Shown in pieces: positions 6,992 to 14,431 of a stretch of DNA of 27,495 nucleotides. The position numbers and the translations under genes are program-made. The notes under the pieces are model-generated. The model worked only from the letters and a program-made list of their open reading frames with translations, was not told the DNA's origin and did not search any database. Positions within the stretch are counted from its first letter, which is position 1. Each line of letters begins with the position of its first letter. Origin of the DNA: RGIG3102 sp964369975 (GTDB lineage Bacteria; Bacillota; Clostridia; Oscillospirales; Ruminococcaceae); assembly GCA_964369975.1 (NCBI GenBank), contig CAYJFZ010000018.1, positions 1-27,495 of the forward strand. Direction: 5' to 3'.

Positions 6992-7034
6992 AGTCATACA
7001 GTGTATGGCTTTTTGAAATAATTTATGTTATACT
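6992..7034 (+). promoter_or_regulatory. Promoter and operator-like dyad of the restriction endonuclease gene
   Basis: An extended -10, TGTTATACT (7026-7034), predicts a start near 7041. No -35 is evident. Just upstream, CATAC-AGT-GTATG (6995-7007) forms a perfect dyad, extended by AG/CT to 6992-7010. This position, about -31 to -49, suits an activator or an R-M control protein, although no control (C) gene is visible in the locus. Confidence 0.5.
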
Positions 7035-7040
7035 GTTATC

Positions 7041-7058
7041 AAATGGGAAAATGCACCC
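7041..7058 (+). repeat. Left arm of the inverted repeat flanking the endonuclease gene
   Basis: AAATGGG-AAA-ATGCACCC at 7041-7058 is matched by the reverse complement of 7595-7610 (AAATGGG-C-ATGCACCC); the 15 outer bases are identical and only the spacer differs. This arm starts at the predicted transcription start and contains the ATG at 7051. Confidence 0.8.
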
Positions 7059-7584
7059 TATAAATTCGATGAAATTAGATTTAGTTATAGTTGATAAGGC
7101 AAGATTTTTTGATGCTGTAGAACTGTATTTTCTTTGGAAAGAATTAGACCAACGAATTCGTTCTTCTGCAACAAGAGGAGTTAATATTCCAGAAACTATA
7201 AGCGAAGCTATGGCATGCTATGCCTTAGGCTTTATGTGGAATAAAGGTAGCGGCGGCGATGCTGTAGATGGTGATAAGGTCGTTGAATTCAAGGCAACAG
7301 GAAACTGGGATAGAGACACTTCAAGTTTTTCCCCAAAAGAAAATTTTGATAGCTTATTTTTCCTTAGATTAGATAAGCGAAATGACGAATTATACATTTA
7401 TGATACAGGAATGAACTCCGAGAAATTAAAACAAATAAAAGTTAATAAAAAAGAAATTTTAGAGCAACAGCAAGATGTAGGGCGCAGACCTCGTTTTAGT
7501 GTTCTTAAGGTAATTATCGAACCTCAAGGGATACAACCAATAATGAAAGTCGATATAAGGGCTAAAAAAGTTATAAAGTTATAA
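7051..7584 (+). CDS. Type II restriction endonuclease, Bsp6I/LlaDII-like (predicted GCNGC)
   Basis: Predicted to cut unmethylated double-stranded DNA, probably at GC^NGC. The 177-residue protein is as long as the Bsp6I family and shows its signatures as I remember them: DTSSFSPKENFDSLFF (89-104) and EQQQDVGRRPRFSVLKVII (138-156). A PD-(D/E)XK core is visible as GGDAVDGDKVVEFKATG, with Asp70, Glu79 and Lys81 as likely catalytic residues. The cognate cytosine methyltransferase follows 78 bases downstream. ATG 7051 has only a weak ribosome binding site (TGGGA); ATG 7069 aligns better with family starts but has none. Glycine codons are GGA-rich compared with the PFL genes, hinting at acquisition. 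Sequence specificity is inferred by family, not shown. Confidence 0.85.
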   Translation: MHPINSMKLDLVIVDKARFFDAVELYFLWKELDQRIRSSATRGVNIPETISEAMACYALGFMWNKGSGGDAVDGDKVVEFKATGNWDRDTSSFSPKENFDSLFFLRLDKRNDELYIYDTGMNSEKLKQIKVNKKEILEQQQDVGRRPRFSVLKVIIEPQGIQPIMKVDIRAKKVIKL

Positions 7585-7591
7585 TAAGGAG

Positions 7592-7613
7592 AATGGGTGC
7601 ATGCCCATTTTTT
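7592..7613 (+). terminator. Terminator or attenuator between endonuclease and methyltransferase genes
   Basis: AATGGG (7592-7597), loop TGCATG, CCCATT (7604-7609), followed by a T run to 7613. It lies eight bases after the endonuclease stop codon, so the methyltransferase may be expressed by read-through or from an internal promoter. Confidence 0.7.
7595..7610 (-). repeat. Right arm of the inverted repeat flanking the endonuclease gene
   Basis: On the minus strand it reads AAATGGG-C-ATGCACCC, matching 7041-7058. It overlaps the terminator hairpin, so the two pairings exclude each other in RNA. Confidence 0.8.
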
Positions 7614-7627
7614 ACTCAATTCAAAAA

Positions 7628-7641
7628 TGCGGCGTGCCGCA
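7628..7641. promoter_or_regulatory. Palindrome of two GCNGC sites in the methyltransferase leader
   Basis: TGCGGC-GT-GCCGCA is a perfect 6-bp inverted repeat containing GCGGC (7629-7633) and GCCGC (7636-7640), both instances of the predicted R-M target. It lies 22 bases upstream of the methyltransferase ATG, just before its ribosome binding site, so methylation or enzyme binding here could feed back on expression. Confidence 0.6.
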
Positions 7642-7662
7642 ATTAAACAAGGAGAATAATAA

Positions 7663-8613
7663 ATGAAAAACTTAAAATGTGCTTCCTTTTTTGCAGGTGT
7701 AGGCGGAATTGATATAGCGTTTGAGAGTCAAGGTTTTAAGACAGTATATGCAAACGAAATAGATGTCCTTGCTTGTAAAACTTTTGAAAAAAACTTCAAC
7801 ATCAAAATTGATAATAGAGATATCAACGATGTTGGAGCCGATGAAATTCCCGACTTTGATATTATGTTAGCAGGTTTTCCTTGTCAAGCATTTTCTTTAG
7901 CTGGATACAGGCAAGGCTTCGAAGATGAAAAGGGAAGAGGAACTCTTTTTTTTGAACTTGAAAGGATTTTTAAAAAGAAAAAACCAAAAATAATTTTTCT
8001 TGAAAATGTTAAAAACTTAGTTGGGCACGATAACGGAAATACTTTTAGAACAATATTAGAAAAACTTGAAAATGCAGGATACTATGTGAAATATAAAGTG
8101 TTGAATGCCATGGAATATGGAAATATTCCTCAAAATAGAGAGCGCATTTATATTTTAGCTTTTAGAAGTAAGTCGTTATATCAGAAATTTGAATTTCCAA
8201 AACCGCTTGAGCTAAAAACAAAACTTTCTCATATTATTGATTATCATAATGAGGTTGATAATAAATACTATTATACTCAAGATTGTAGTTTTTATAACAA
8301 ATTAGTTGAAGGAATGAGCTCAAATAAAACAGTTTATCAATGGCGAAGGGTATATGTAAGAGAAAATAAAAACAATGTTTGCCCTACTTTAACCGCTAAT
8401 ATGGGCACAGGTGGTCACAATGTCCCTTTAATTTTAACCGATAATGGAATAAGAAAACTTACTCCGAAAGAATGCTTTAATATACAAGGTTTCCCTGAAA
8501 ATTATCATTTGCCATCTGATACTGCAAACACACATCTTTACAAGCAAGCAGGGAACTCCGTTGTTGTTCCCGTAATTTCAAGGATAGCAGAAAACATCAA
8601 AAATATACTTTAG
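7663..8613 (+). CDS. DNA (cytosine-5-)-methyltransferase, Bsp6I-like R-M partner
   Basis: Transfers a methyl group from S-adenosylmethionine to C5 of cytosine, protecting host DNA from the adjacent endonuclease. The 316-residue protein has all main C5-methyltransferase motifs in order: SAM-binding FFAGVGGID (9-17), GFPCQAFSLAG with catalytic Cys74, ENV (114-116), QNRERIYILAF (157-167), motif IX LTPKECFNIQGFPENY (266-281) and QAGNSVVVPV (295-304). The target-recognition region lies at about 185-255. AAGGAG at 7649-7654 gives eight bases of spacing. No N-terminal helix-turn-helix extension is present, unlike self-repressing methyltransferases such as M.SsoII, so feedback would need another mechanism. 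Gly codons are mostly GGA, unlike the flanking core genes. Confidence 0.95.
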   Translation: MKNLKCASFFAGVGGIDIAFESQGFKTVYANEIDVLACKTFEKNFNIKIDNRDINDVGADEIPDFDIMLAGFPCQAFSLAGYRQGFEDEKGRGTLFFELERIFKKKKPKIIFLENVKNLVGHDNGNTFRTILEKLENAGYYVKYKVLNAMEYGNIPQNRERIYILAFRSKSLYQKFEFPKPLELKTKLSHIIDYHNEVDNKYYYTQDCSFYNKLVEGMSSNKTVYQWRRVYVRENKNNVCPTLTANMGTGGHNVPLILTDNGIRKLTPKECFNIQGFPENYHLPSDTANTHLYKQAGNSVVVPVISRIAENIKNIL

Positions 8614-8670
8614 CATAATAGGCTATAGTGTTTAAACATCTTTAATTTATTTTACCCTAAATATTTTACA

Positions 8671-8709
8671 AAACAAATGCCGATTTAAATAAAAAATCGG
8701 CATTTGTTT
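8671..8709. terminator. Bidirectional terminator between convergent genes
   Basis: A 16-bp perfect stem (8671-8686 with 8694-8709; core CAAATGCCGATTT / AAATCGGCATTTG), with A and T tracts on both sides, serving the methyltransferase (plus) and the rhomboid gene (minus). Confidence 0.85.
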
Positions 8710-8723
8710 TTATTTAATAGTTT

Positions 8724-9335
8724 TTATATAATTTCGTTTGGCTCTAAGGTCGGTTTTATTGAAGGGCTTGAGTTTTTATCCTTAAATGAAAAGCCTAAAA
8801 CTGCACCTACTATACCCCCTACAATATGAGTCATCTGTGATACATTATCAGCTATGAATATAGCACTATACACTTCTTGGCCTAAGTAAAGTATTGCTAT
8901 AAAGATAAAAGTAAGAGGTATTCCCTCGCCTTTAATACTTGTAATAGAAGATAGGATTATAAAAGCAAATACTACCCCACTTGCCCCGAGTAAGCCTGTT
9001 GTAAAAAACAACACCTGCACTAAAGCAGTAACAAAGGCTGTAATAGCAATAATTATAGTAAGTTTTTGTGAGCCGTATTTTTCTTCAAGTAAAGGCCCTA
9101 TTAATAATAAAAAAGTCATATTAGATACAAGATGCTCAAAGTCTGCGTGACCAAACACATGACCAAAAAGCCTTACATAGGTTAAAGGGTCTTGAAGCGA
9201 TGAGCGATAAACACTAAAAAAGTAATTTGTAGTAAAGTCGTTAGTGATATAGCCTAAGGCAGTAGCTACAAAACAAATCGCTCCAAAAATTAAGATAACG
9301 GGGGAGTTAAATGCAATTTTTCTCTTTTTCTTCAT
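8724..9335 (-). CDS. Rhomboid-family intramembrane serine protease
   Basis: Predicted to cleave transmembrane segments of membrane proteins. The 203-residue protein has about six hydrophobic segments. The catalytic dyad is visible: Ser119 in GLLGASGVVFAF (GxSG motif) and His170 in QMTHIVGGIVGA. The conserved HxxxN-type loop appears as GHADFEHLVSN (62-72). The C-terminus is a short hydrophilic tail. CTCAAGGAG on the minus strand precedes the ATG (9333-9335). It converges with the R-M genes and diverges from the MATE gene. Substrate unknown. Confidence 0.92.
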   Translation of the reverse strand: MKKKRKIAFNSPVILIFGAICFVATALGYITNDFTTNYFFSVYRSSLQDPLTYVRLFGHVFGHADFEHLVSNMTFLLLIGPLLEEKYGSQKLTIIIAITAFVTALVQVLFFTTGLLGASGVVFAFIILSSITSIKGEGIPLTFIFIAILYLGQEVYSAIFIADNVSQMTHIVGGIVGAVLGFSFKDKNSSPSIKPTLEPNEII

Positions 9336-9374
9336 TTTACTTTCTCCTTGAGTTTTAGATAATTTTATATACTT

Positions 9375-9383
9375 ATTATATCA
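9375..9383 (-). promoter_or_regulatory. Extended -10 promoter of the rhomboid gene
   Basis: On the minus strand TGATATAAT, a perfect TGnTATAAT extended -10 element about 40 bases upstream of the start codon; no good -35. Confidence 0.5.
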
Positions 9384-9418
9384 TAATTTCTTTTTTTTGC
9401 ACTATATATTTATATTAA

Positions 9419-9447
9419 TTGACTTTTATTTTTCATAGCAGTATAAT
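9419..9447 (+). promoter_or_regulatory. Promoter of the MATE transporter gene
   Basis: TTGACT (9419-9424), a 17-base spacer and TATAAT (9442-9447), predicting a start near 9454. Confidence 0.75.
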
Positions 9448-9455
9448 TATTTTAT

Positions 9456-9473
9456 TGCAAAATAATTTTTGCA
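9456..9473. promoter_or_regulatory. Operator-like dyad at the MATE transcription start
   Basis: TGCAAAA-TAAT-TTTTGCA, 7-bp perfect arms, directly at and after the predicted start. A repressor bound here would block the promoter. No regulator gene is adjacent. Confidence 0.45.
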
Positions 9474-9490
9474 TAGTTTAGGAGAAAAAT

Positions 9491-10870
9491 ATGGCTATAA
9501 AATCTACCCAAGGGGTGGATATGACAAATGGAAACCTATTTTTAAAAATGATTTCTTTTTCTATCCCCTTAATAATAACAAATATACTCCAGCTTCTTTA
9601 TAATGCAGCTGATATGATAGTAGTAGGACAATTTGCAGGGCCACAAGCACTTTCGGCAGTAGGCTCTAACGGTGCCTTAGTAAATTTAATTGTAAACTGC
9701 TTTATGGGGCTTTCTGTTGGTGCAGGTGTTGCCGTTTCAAGGAATTTTGGAGCAAAGAACGAAGAAGGAATTTCTAAAACTTTGCACACAGCCATAGCTA
9801 CTGCTTTAATCAGTAGTGTTTTTGTAGGATTTATAGGTATTGCTTTTGCCCGCCCTTTACTTACTTTAATACAAACACCCGCGGATGTCATTGACGGGGC
9901 AGTATTATATATTAGAATTTTCTTTTTAGGTATGCCTTTTAACTTAGTTTATAATTTCGGTGCAGCTATGCTAAGGGCAGTAGGCGATACTAAAAGGCCA
10001 TTAAAGTATTTAAGTTTTGCAGGGATAATAAATGTTTTATTAAATTTATTCTTTGTTATCGTTTTAAAAATGAGTGTTGCCGGAGTAGCTATTGCAACAA
10101 TTACAGCACAGGCTATCTCAACCTTTTTTATAATAAGATGCTTTTTAAGGGGCGAGACTGTATTAAAATTAGATATTAAAAAAATCAAAATAGAAAAAGA
10201 GGAGCTTAAAGGCATAGTAAAAATAGGCCTTCCCGCTGGTATATCCGGCTCATTATTCTCTTTATCAAATGTAACTATTCAATCAGCTGTAAATACTTTT
10301 GGCTCAACTGTTGTAGCAGGAAATGTTGCAGGGGCAAACATCGGTGGCTTTATCTTTACTTCAATGAGCTGTGTAAGCCAAGCTGCCTTAACGAGTGCTG
10401 CTCAAAACATTGGAGCAAAGCAGTATAAAAGAATGAGAAGTGGCATTTTAAATGCTTCTTGTATTATAATGTTAATAGGCATATTCTTAGGCGGATTTTT
10501 ATTTATCTTTGCGCCACAGTTAGTTTCTTTATATAACAGCTCTCCTGAAGTTGTCGAAATAGGTGTTTTACGCCTAAGGGTAATGAGTGCCTTTTATTCA
10601 CTTTGTGGTTTAATGGATGTAGGCTCTGGACAGCTAAGAGGCATGGGTATATCCCTTGCTCCTACCTTAGTTTCTTTTGTAGGCATCTGCGTATTTAGGC
10701 TTTTCTGGGTGGGTGTTGTGTTCCCACAATATAATTCATTACTAATAATTTATTACTCTTTTCCTATTTCTTGGACATTGACTTCTTTTGCTCAATTAAC
10801 TCTTTACTACTTTGCTCAAAAACGCTTTCCAAAAGAAAACTTTACTCAAGAAGAAGTATTAAATACCTAA
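9491..10870 (+). CDS. MATE-family multidrug/cation efflux transporter
   Basis: Inner-membrane antiporter predicted to export drugs or metabolites using a Na+ or H+ gradient. At 459 residues it has the usual family length, about twelve hydrophobic segments and two homologous MatE halves, seen in the parallel motifs SRNFGAKNEEGISK (first half) and AQNIGAKQYKRMRSG (second half), as well as LLYNAADMIVVGQF near the N-terminus. AGGAG precedes ATG 9491. Monocistronic, with two terminators downstream. Substrate cannot be told from sequence. Confidence 0.93.
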   Translation: MAIKSTQGVDMTNGNLFLKMISFSIPLIITNILQLLYNAADMIVVGQFAGPQALSAVGSNGALVNLIVNCFMGLSVGAGVAVSRNFGAKNEEGISKTLHTAIATALISSVFVGFIGIAFARPLLTLIQTPADVIDGAVLYIRIFFLGMPFNLVYNFGAAMLRAVGDTKRPLKYLSFAGIINVLLNLFFVIVLKMSVAGVAIATITAQAISTFFIIRCFLRGETVLKLDIKKIKIEKEELKGIVKIGLPAGISGSLFSLSNVTIQSAVNTFGSTVVAGNVAGANIGGFIFTSMSCVSQAALTSAAQNIGAKQYKRMRSGILNASCIIMLIGIFLGGFLFIFAPQLVSLYNSSPEVVEIGVLRLRVMSAFYSLCGLMDVGSGQLRGMGISLAPTLVSFVGICVFRLFWVGVVFPQYNSLLIIYYSFPISWTLTSFAQLTLYYFAQKRFPKENFTQEEVLNT

Positions 10871-10871
10871 T

Positions 10872-10903
10872 AAAAAGCCATCAGCTATGCTGATGGCTTT
10901 TTT
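10872..10903 (+). terminator. Rho-independent terminator after the MATE gene
   Basis: AAAAAGCCATCAGC / GCTGATGGCTTTTT with loop TAT, followed by further T residues. Confidence 0.9.
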
Positions 10904-10912
10904 GTTGATTTA

Positions 10913-10946
10913 AAAAATAGCAGTAGCAATTGCTACTGCTATTTTT
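10913..10946. terminator. Second, perfectly palindromic bidirectional terminator
   Basis: A 34-bp perfect palindrome (core AGCAGTAGCAATTGCTACTG, arms ending in A and T tracts). It can terminate transcription from either side, including the convergent lipoprotein operon ending at 11102. The 155 bases between 10947 and 11101 show no other feature. Confidence 0.8.
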
Positions 10947-11101
10947 AATTATTTTTATCTAACTATTGGCAAACCCTTTTTTGTTGTCTTGAATATTTGC
11001 ACATAGCCTTTATTTTTATGCTTAATACATCTTTTAAAATTTTATTTTTATAACTTGATACGCAATTTTACTATTTGTAATATTTTTAGAAAATATCAAC
11101 G

Positions 11102-12337
11102 CTATATATCCCAGTTTGGCGAATTCATATAGTATTCAAATATTCCAGTTTCGCTATTTTTTCTTAAATACAAAGAGCCTATATAATCTAAGGTCTTTTT
11201 ATCATCTTGCATTAAATAATAGCTGTAATTTATTTTAATAGTATCCATTGCTATATACTCATACCCATCTACTTCTATAATAGGCTCACTTCTTTCGTAG
11301 TAATCATTTTGATAATCAAAAAAGTTTGTTTGTGCATTATAATCTTTATGAGTTAGGATATAGTTTTTAAATATCTCGTTTGAGTTTGCAAAATAGTAAT
11401 TATAAATATCTGTATAAACTGTTGCATTATTATAAGATGTAAAAACTTCTTGTGAATTTAAAACAATTCCTGAATCTTCTTGATAATCAAAAACCTTATC
11501 CTCTATTGTTAAAAGCAAGGCTTCAAAGGCTGCAAAATTATCAATAAAGCTATGATAATCTGAAAATTCTTGGTTTAATATTCGATAAATATCGGTTACA
11601 TATTTTAAAAGCTCTTCTTCGCTAATGCTTTCATTTTCCATTATCGCTGAGTAAGAAACAAACTGATAGCTATTAAATTCTTCATTGAGCTTTAAATTTA
11701 TAGTAACATTAAACTGCCTCATTTCAATATTATAGGTGTATGAGTTTATATATCTAAGTGGCAATTGTGCATTAAAATTTATACTAAAAGTATCATCTTC
11801 ATTACTAATTAAGACTATGCTATCCTTATTAACATATTTTTCGCCTACTTCTAAATATTTATCTTCATAAAGCTCTAAAATATAGGCATCTTTTTCTTGC
11901 GAAAAATTCATATGTGAGTAGTATTCATATACTTCTTCATTTGTTAAGTTAAATCTTGATATTATCTTATTTTCAAATTCTTCTCTTGGTACATACACGC
12001 TATCAAAGCTGACATACAAAGTTTCATACGGTGATACCTTTTCATACTTTTCGTGGTAGTAGCTTATATCTGTACTATCATTTACAGGAAAAGCAGTATT
12101 TTGCAAAACACTGCCATAAAACTCATTCACATTCATTAATGACGCAGGCTTTAAGGCCTCACTAATATATAAAGGCTGTATAAATTCTTTATACAAATCC
12201 TCATTTGACATTAAGGTGATATCGCTCATTTCATAATTTATTTCTTTTTCTACATTTGCATCACTTTCACTATTAGAACAAGCCGTAAAAGACAATACTA
12301 TTATAAACACTAAAAATAGTTTTAAAAATTTTTTCAT
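11102..12337 (-). CDS. Lipoprotein of unknown function (paralogue A)
   Basis: 411 residues with a type II signal peptide: Lys-rich start, hydrophobic core and lipobox LSFTAC with lipidated Cys20. The mature part is acidic, rich in Asn, Tyr, Glu and Ser, with no family I recognise. It is a paralogue of the upstream gene: compare MSNEDLYKEFIQPL with MNNEELYDTYIKPL, VYVPREEFENKIISRFNLTNEEVYEY with the VYVPKAEV stretch, and EKDAYILEL with DKDAFLIHL. The stop codon of the upstream gene is part of this gene's TAAGGAG ribosome binding site, nine bases before the ATG, so they are tightly coupled. Presumably displayed on the outer face of the membrane together with the thioredoxin-fold protein of the same operon. 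Confidence 0.85.
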   Translation of the reverse strand: MKKFLKLFLVFIIVLSFTACSNSESDANVEKEINYEMSDITLMSNEDLYKEFIQPLYISEALKPASLMNVNEFYGSVLQNTAFPVNDSTDISYYHEKYEKVSPYETLYVSFDSVYVPREEFENKIISRFNLTNEEVYEYYSHMNFSQEKDAYILELYEDKYLEVGEKYVNKDSIVLISNEDDTFSINFNAQLPLRYINSYTYNIEMRQFNVTINLKLNEEFNSYQFVSYSAIMENESISEEELLKYVTDIYRILNQEFSDYHSFIDNFAAFEALLLTIEDKVFDYQEDSGIVLNSQEVFTSYNNATVYTDIYNYYFANSNEIFKNYILTHKDYNAQTNFFDYQNDYYERSEPIIEVDGYEYIAMDTIKINYSYYLMQDDKKTLDYIGSLYLRKNSETGIFEYYMNSPNWDI

Positions 12338-12346
12338 ACTATCTCC

Positions 12347-13558
12347 TTACAAAATATCATTTGAAACGATTTTAAAATTGGTTTTGTACAATTTTATTAC
12401 AGCTACACCCTCCTGGGTAGGCTTTGAGTAATCGATAAAATTATAATCTCCACTCCTATTACCATATAAAGTATAGTTTACACTTAATGAGTCGCCACTA
12501 ATTGAATAACTATTTACCCTTACTGTATTATATGGGTATGACTCTATTAAGTTTTCATAAATTAGATATTCGTTTTCATTATCATAGTGCTGGCTATTCA
12601 CTAAAGTATCTACAAACTTATCACCATCAGCATTTTCAAAAAAGTAATTAAATAAATTCTCGTATCTTTGTTTTGTTGTGGTGTATATATTATCTTCATT
12701 TTGCAAAAAATATGAATTTAAGTAATTTCCTTCAATAAGTATTAAATTATTTATTAAGTATTCAAAAGTTTCGCCTTCGTATAAACTTTCCATTTCATTT
12801 TCATTAAATTCAGTAGTTAACATTACTACAAAAGGAGATAGAAATTCATTTGAAACAGAATAATTTGATAGCCTGTCTAAATTATACCAAGAAGAAAATC
12901 CATCTATTTGGCAAAAGCCCAATTCTTCATTTTCTACTAAAAAAATATCATAATCGTAGTTTATTGAGTAATGTTCTTCACCATTCGCTGTTAGCATCTT
13001 TGAATATTCTGAGTAAATAAATGATAAGGTGTAGCCGTTTTCGGTTTCATTTAAAGTGATGGTATCTTTATTGATATTCGCTTCATATCCGTATCTTTCC
13101 CCATCTCTGTATCCATCTAAGTGAATTAAAAAGGCATCTTTGTCTTCACTAAAAAAATACGCACTTTCATCAAAAATTTCTTCGCTTACATTAAATAAAG
13201 CTTGCACTTTGCTTTTAACCTCAGCCTTTGGCACATACACTGCATCATTATAAAAAGTATATCCACTAGCATCTTCATATACAATTTCATAACTATTCAT
13301 ATATTCTTCTTTATTTATATTAAATAAAGTGTCATAATGAGCAATAAACTCATCTGCATAAAAATCACTAAAAGAATTTATATGCATATTTCTTTGCAAA
13401 AATCTATGGCTTGTAAGTGGCTTTATGTATGTATCATAAAGTTCTTCGTTATTCATTTGTGTAATATGTTTTACTTCATTTGCCATATCGCCACCAGCGC
13501 AGGAAGTAAATGATAATAACACTAATAAACTTAAAAAAATCCCTATTATTCTTTTCAT
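12347..13558 (-). CDS. Lipoprotein of unknown function (paralogue B)
   Basis: 403 residues with signal peptide and lipobox LSFTSC (lipidated Cys20, then AGG). It shares the same layout as the following gene, with conserved blocks near mature residues 35-50, around VYVPKAEVKSKVQALFNVSE, and FFSEDKDAFLIHLDGY. No known domain recognised. Its ATG overlaps the stop codon of the membrane protein gene upstream as ATGA (13555-13558), showing translational coupling. It is the middle gene of a three-gene operon. Confidence 0.85.
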   Translation of the reverse strand: MKRIIGIFLSLLVLLSFTSCAGGDMANEVKHITQMNNEELYDTYIKPLTSHRFLQRNMHINSFSDFYADEFIAHYDTLFNINKEEYMNSYEIVYEDASGYTFYNDAVYVPKAEVKSKVQALFNVSEEIFDESAYFFSEDKDAFLIHLDGYRDGERYGYEANINKDTITLNETENGYTLSFIYSEYSKMLTANGEEHYSINYDYDIFLVENEELGFCQIDGFSSWYNLDRLSNYSVSNEFLSPFVVMLTTEFNENEMESLYEGETFEYLINNLILIEGNYLNSYFLQNEDNIYTTTKQRYENLFNYFFENADGDKFVDTLVNSQHYDNENEYLIYENLIESYPYNTVRVNSYSISGDSLSVNYTLYGNRSGDYNFIDYSKPTQEGVAVIKLYKTNFKIVSNDIL

Positions 13559-14346
13559 TTTTTCTCCTTAAAGTCTGTATCTCTTATTTTTAAGCTAAAA
13601 TATGTATCTATAAATTTATGCGTAGAAGTTAAATCTTCATGAGTAAATACTGCTTGTATAACTCCGTACTTTACTATTACTACAACAGGTGCAGACTCTA
13701 AGGTAATATTATATTCTAAAAGTAGTCTTTTATCTTCATCACTTAAAACATCTTGTAAAACATCGAATTTATAAACAGGCTCATTATAATCATTTGCAAA
13801 TTCTATAAGTATTTCTTCTATATCTTCATTTTCGCCCGAAACATCTTTACTTGCAAAAATAATCGCATTTTTATTTTCCTGTTTTATAAGATAAATATCT
13901 TCAATACTTACTTCATTAATTCCACTCAAAAGTAGCGAATTAAAGCCGTTTTGAGTATAGTTATTTATAACACTCATATTATATAAGCTAACTGCGCTTA
14001 GTAATAAAATTACAGGTATAGTAAATGCTTTATTTATATTTAATAGTTTTAAAGAGAAGAAATCGCTCCTTCTTTTTACAAATTGCAAAACAACTCCTAC
14101 AATATTTATAATTAGCATCGGTATAAAAACAGCTAACATTACTACTATATCAATTGCAAAAAATTCACCTTCAAAATCAGATAACAGCAAGGTGTTATTG
14201 CTAAATGCAGTTTTTAAAAAGTCTTGCAACGACTCTTGCATTATGTATAAATTAAGCCCTAATAAAAACAATATTAAAACAAGCACCACATTAGGATTTA
14301 ATAAGCAGGCATAGATATTTTTAAAAGTTTGTTTTGGTGTTTTCAT
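13555..14346 (-). CDS. Membrane protein with extracytoplasmic thioredoxin-fold domain lacking CxxC
   Basis: 263 residues, with hydrophobic segments at about 18-35, 65-90 and 108-125, followed by a soluble domain of about 140 residues. The domain looks like a thioredoxin fold: AIIFASKDVSGENEDIEEIL (161-180) sits where thioredoxins carry F-x-x-CxxC, and ESAPVVVIVKYG (217-228) matches the conserved cis-proline strand (Pro220) usually read as TPTxxxFxxG. Both active-site cysteines are absent, replaced around SKDV. It is therefore unlikely to be an oxidoreductase; bacteriocin-accessory-type thioredoxin-like proteins are a distant comparison. First gene of the operon with two lipoproteins. The fold assignment is inference. 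Confidence 0.7.
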   Translation of the reverse strand: MKTPKQTFKNIYACLLNPNVVLVLILFLLGLNLYIMQESLQDFLKTAFSNNTLLLSDFEGEFFAIDIVVMLAVFIPMLIINIVGVVLQFVKRRSDFFSLKLLNINKAFTIPVILLLSAVSLYNMSVINNYTQNGFNSLLLSGINEVSIEDIYLIKQENKNAIIFASKDVSGENEDIEEILIEFANDYNEPVYKFDVLQDVLSDEDKRLLLEYNITLESAPVVVIVKYGVIQAVFTHEDLTSTHKFIDTYFSLKIRDTDFKEKK

Positions 14347-14376
14347 TGTCTTCTCCTATAATTTTTCTTATATTTT

Positions 14377-14405
14377 ATTATAGCAGATAATTTTAGATAT
14401 CACAA
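14377..14405 (-). promoter_or_regulatory. Promoter of the thioredoxin-fold/lipoprotein operon
   Basis: On the minus strand TTGTGA (14400-14405), a 17-base spacer and TATAAT (14377-14382), 30 bases upstream of the start codon. Confidence 0.6.
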
Positions 14406-14431
14406 TATATGAAAGCATGAAACAACTTTTC

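Noticed and set aside
7593..7659. Possible 17-20 residue leader peptide between the R and M genes (ATG 7593 or GTG 7597)
   Set aside because: Ribosome binding site spacing is too short or marginal and the codons have no recognisable regulatory content.
10872..10946. Tandem palindromes as a mobile repeat element
   Set aside because: Both have A and T tracts and lie between convergent genes, which is adequately explained by two terminators.
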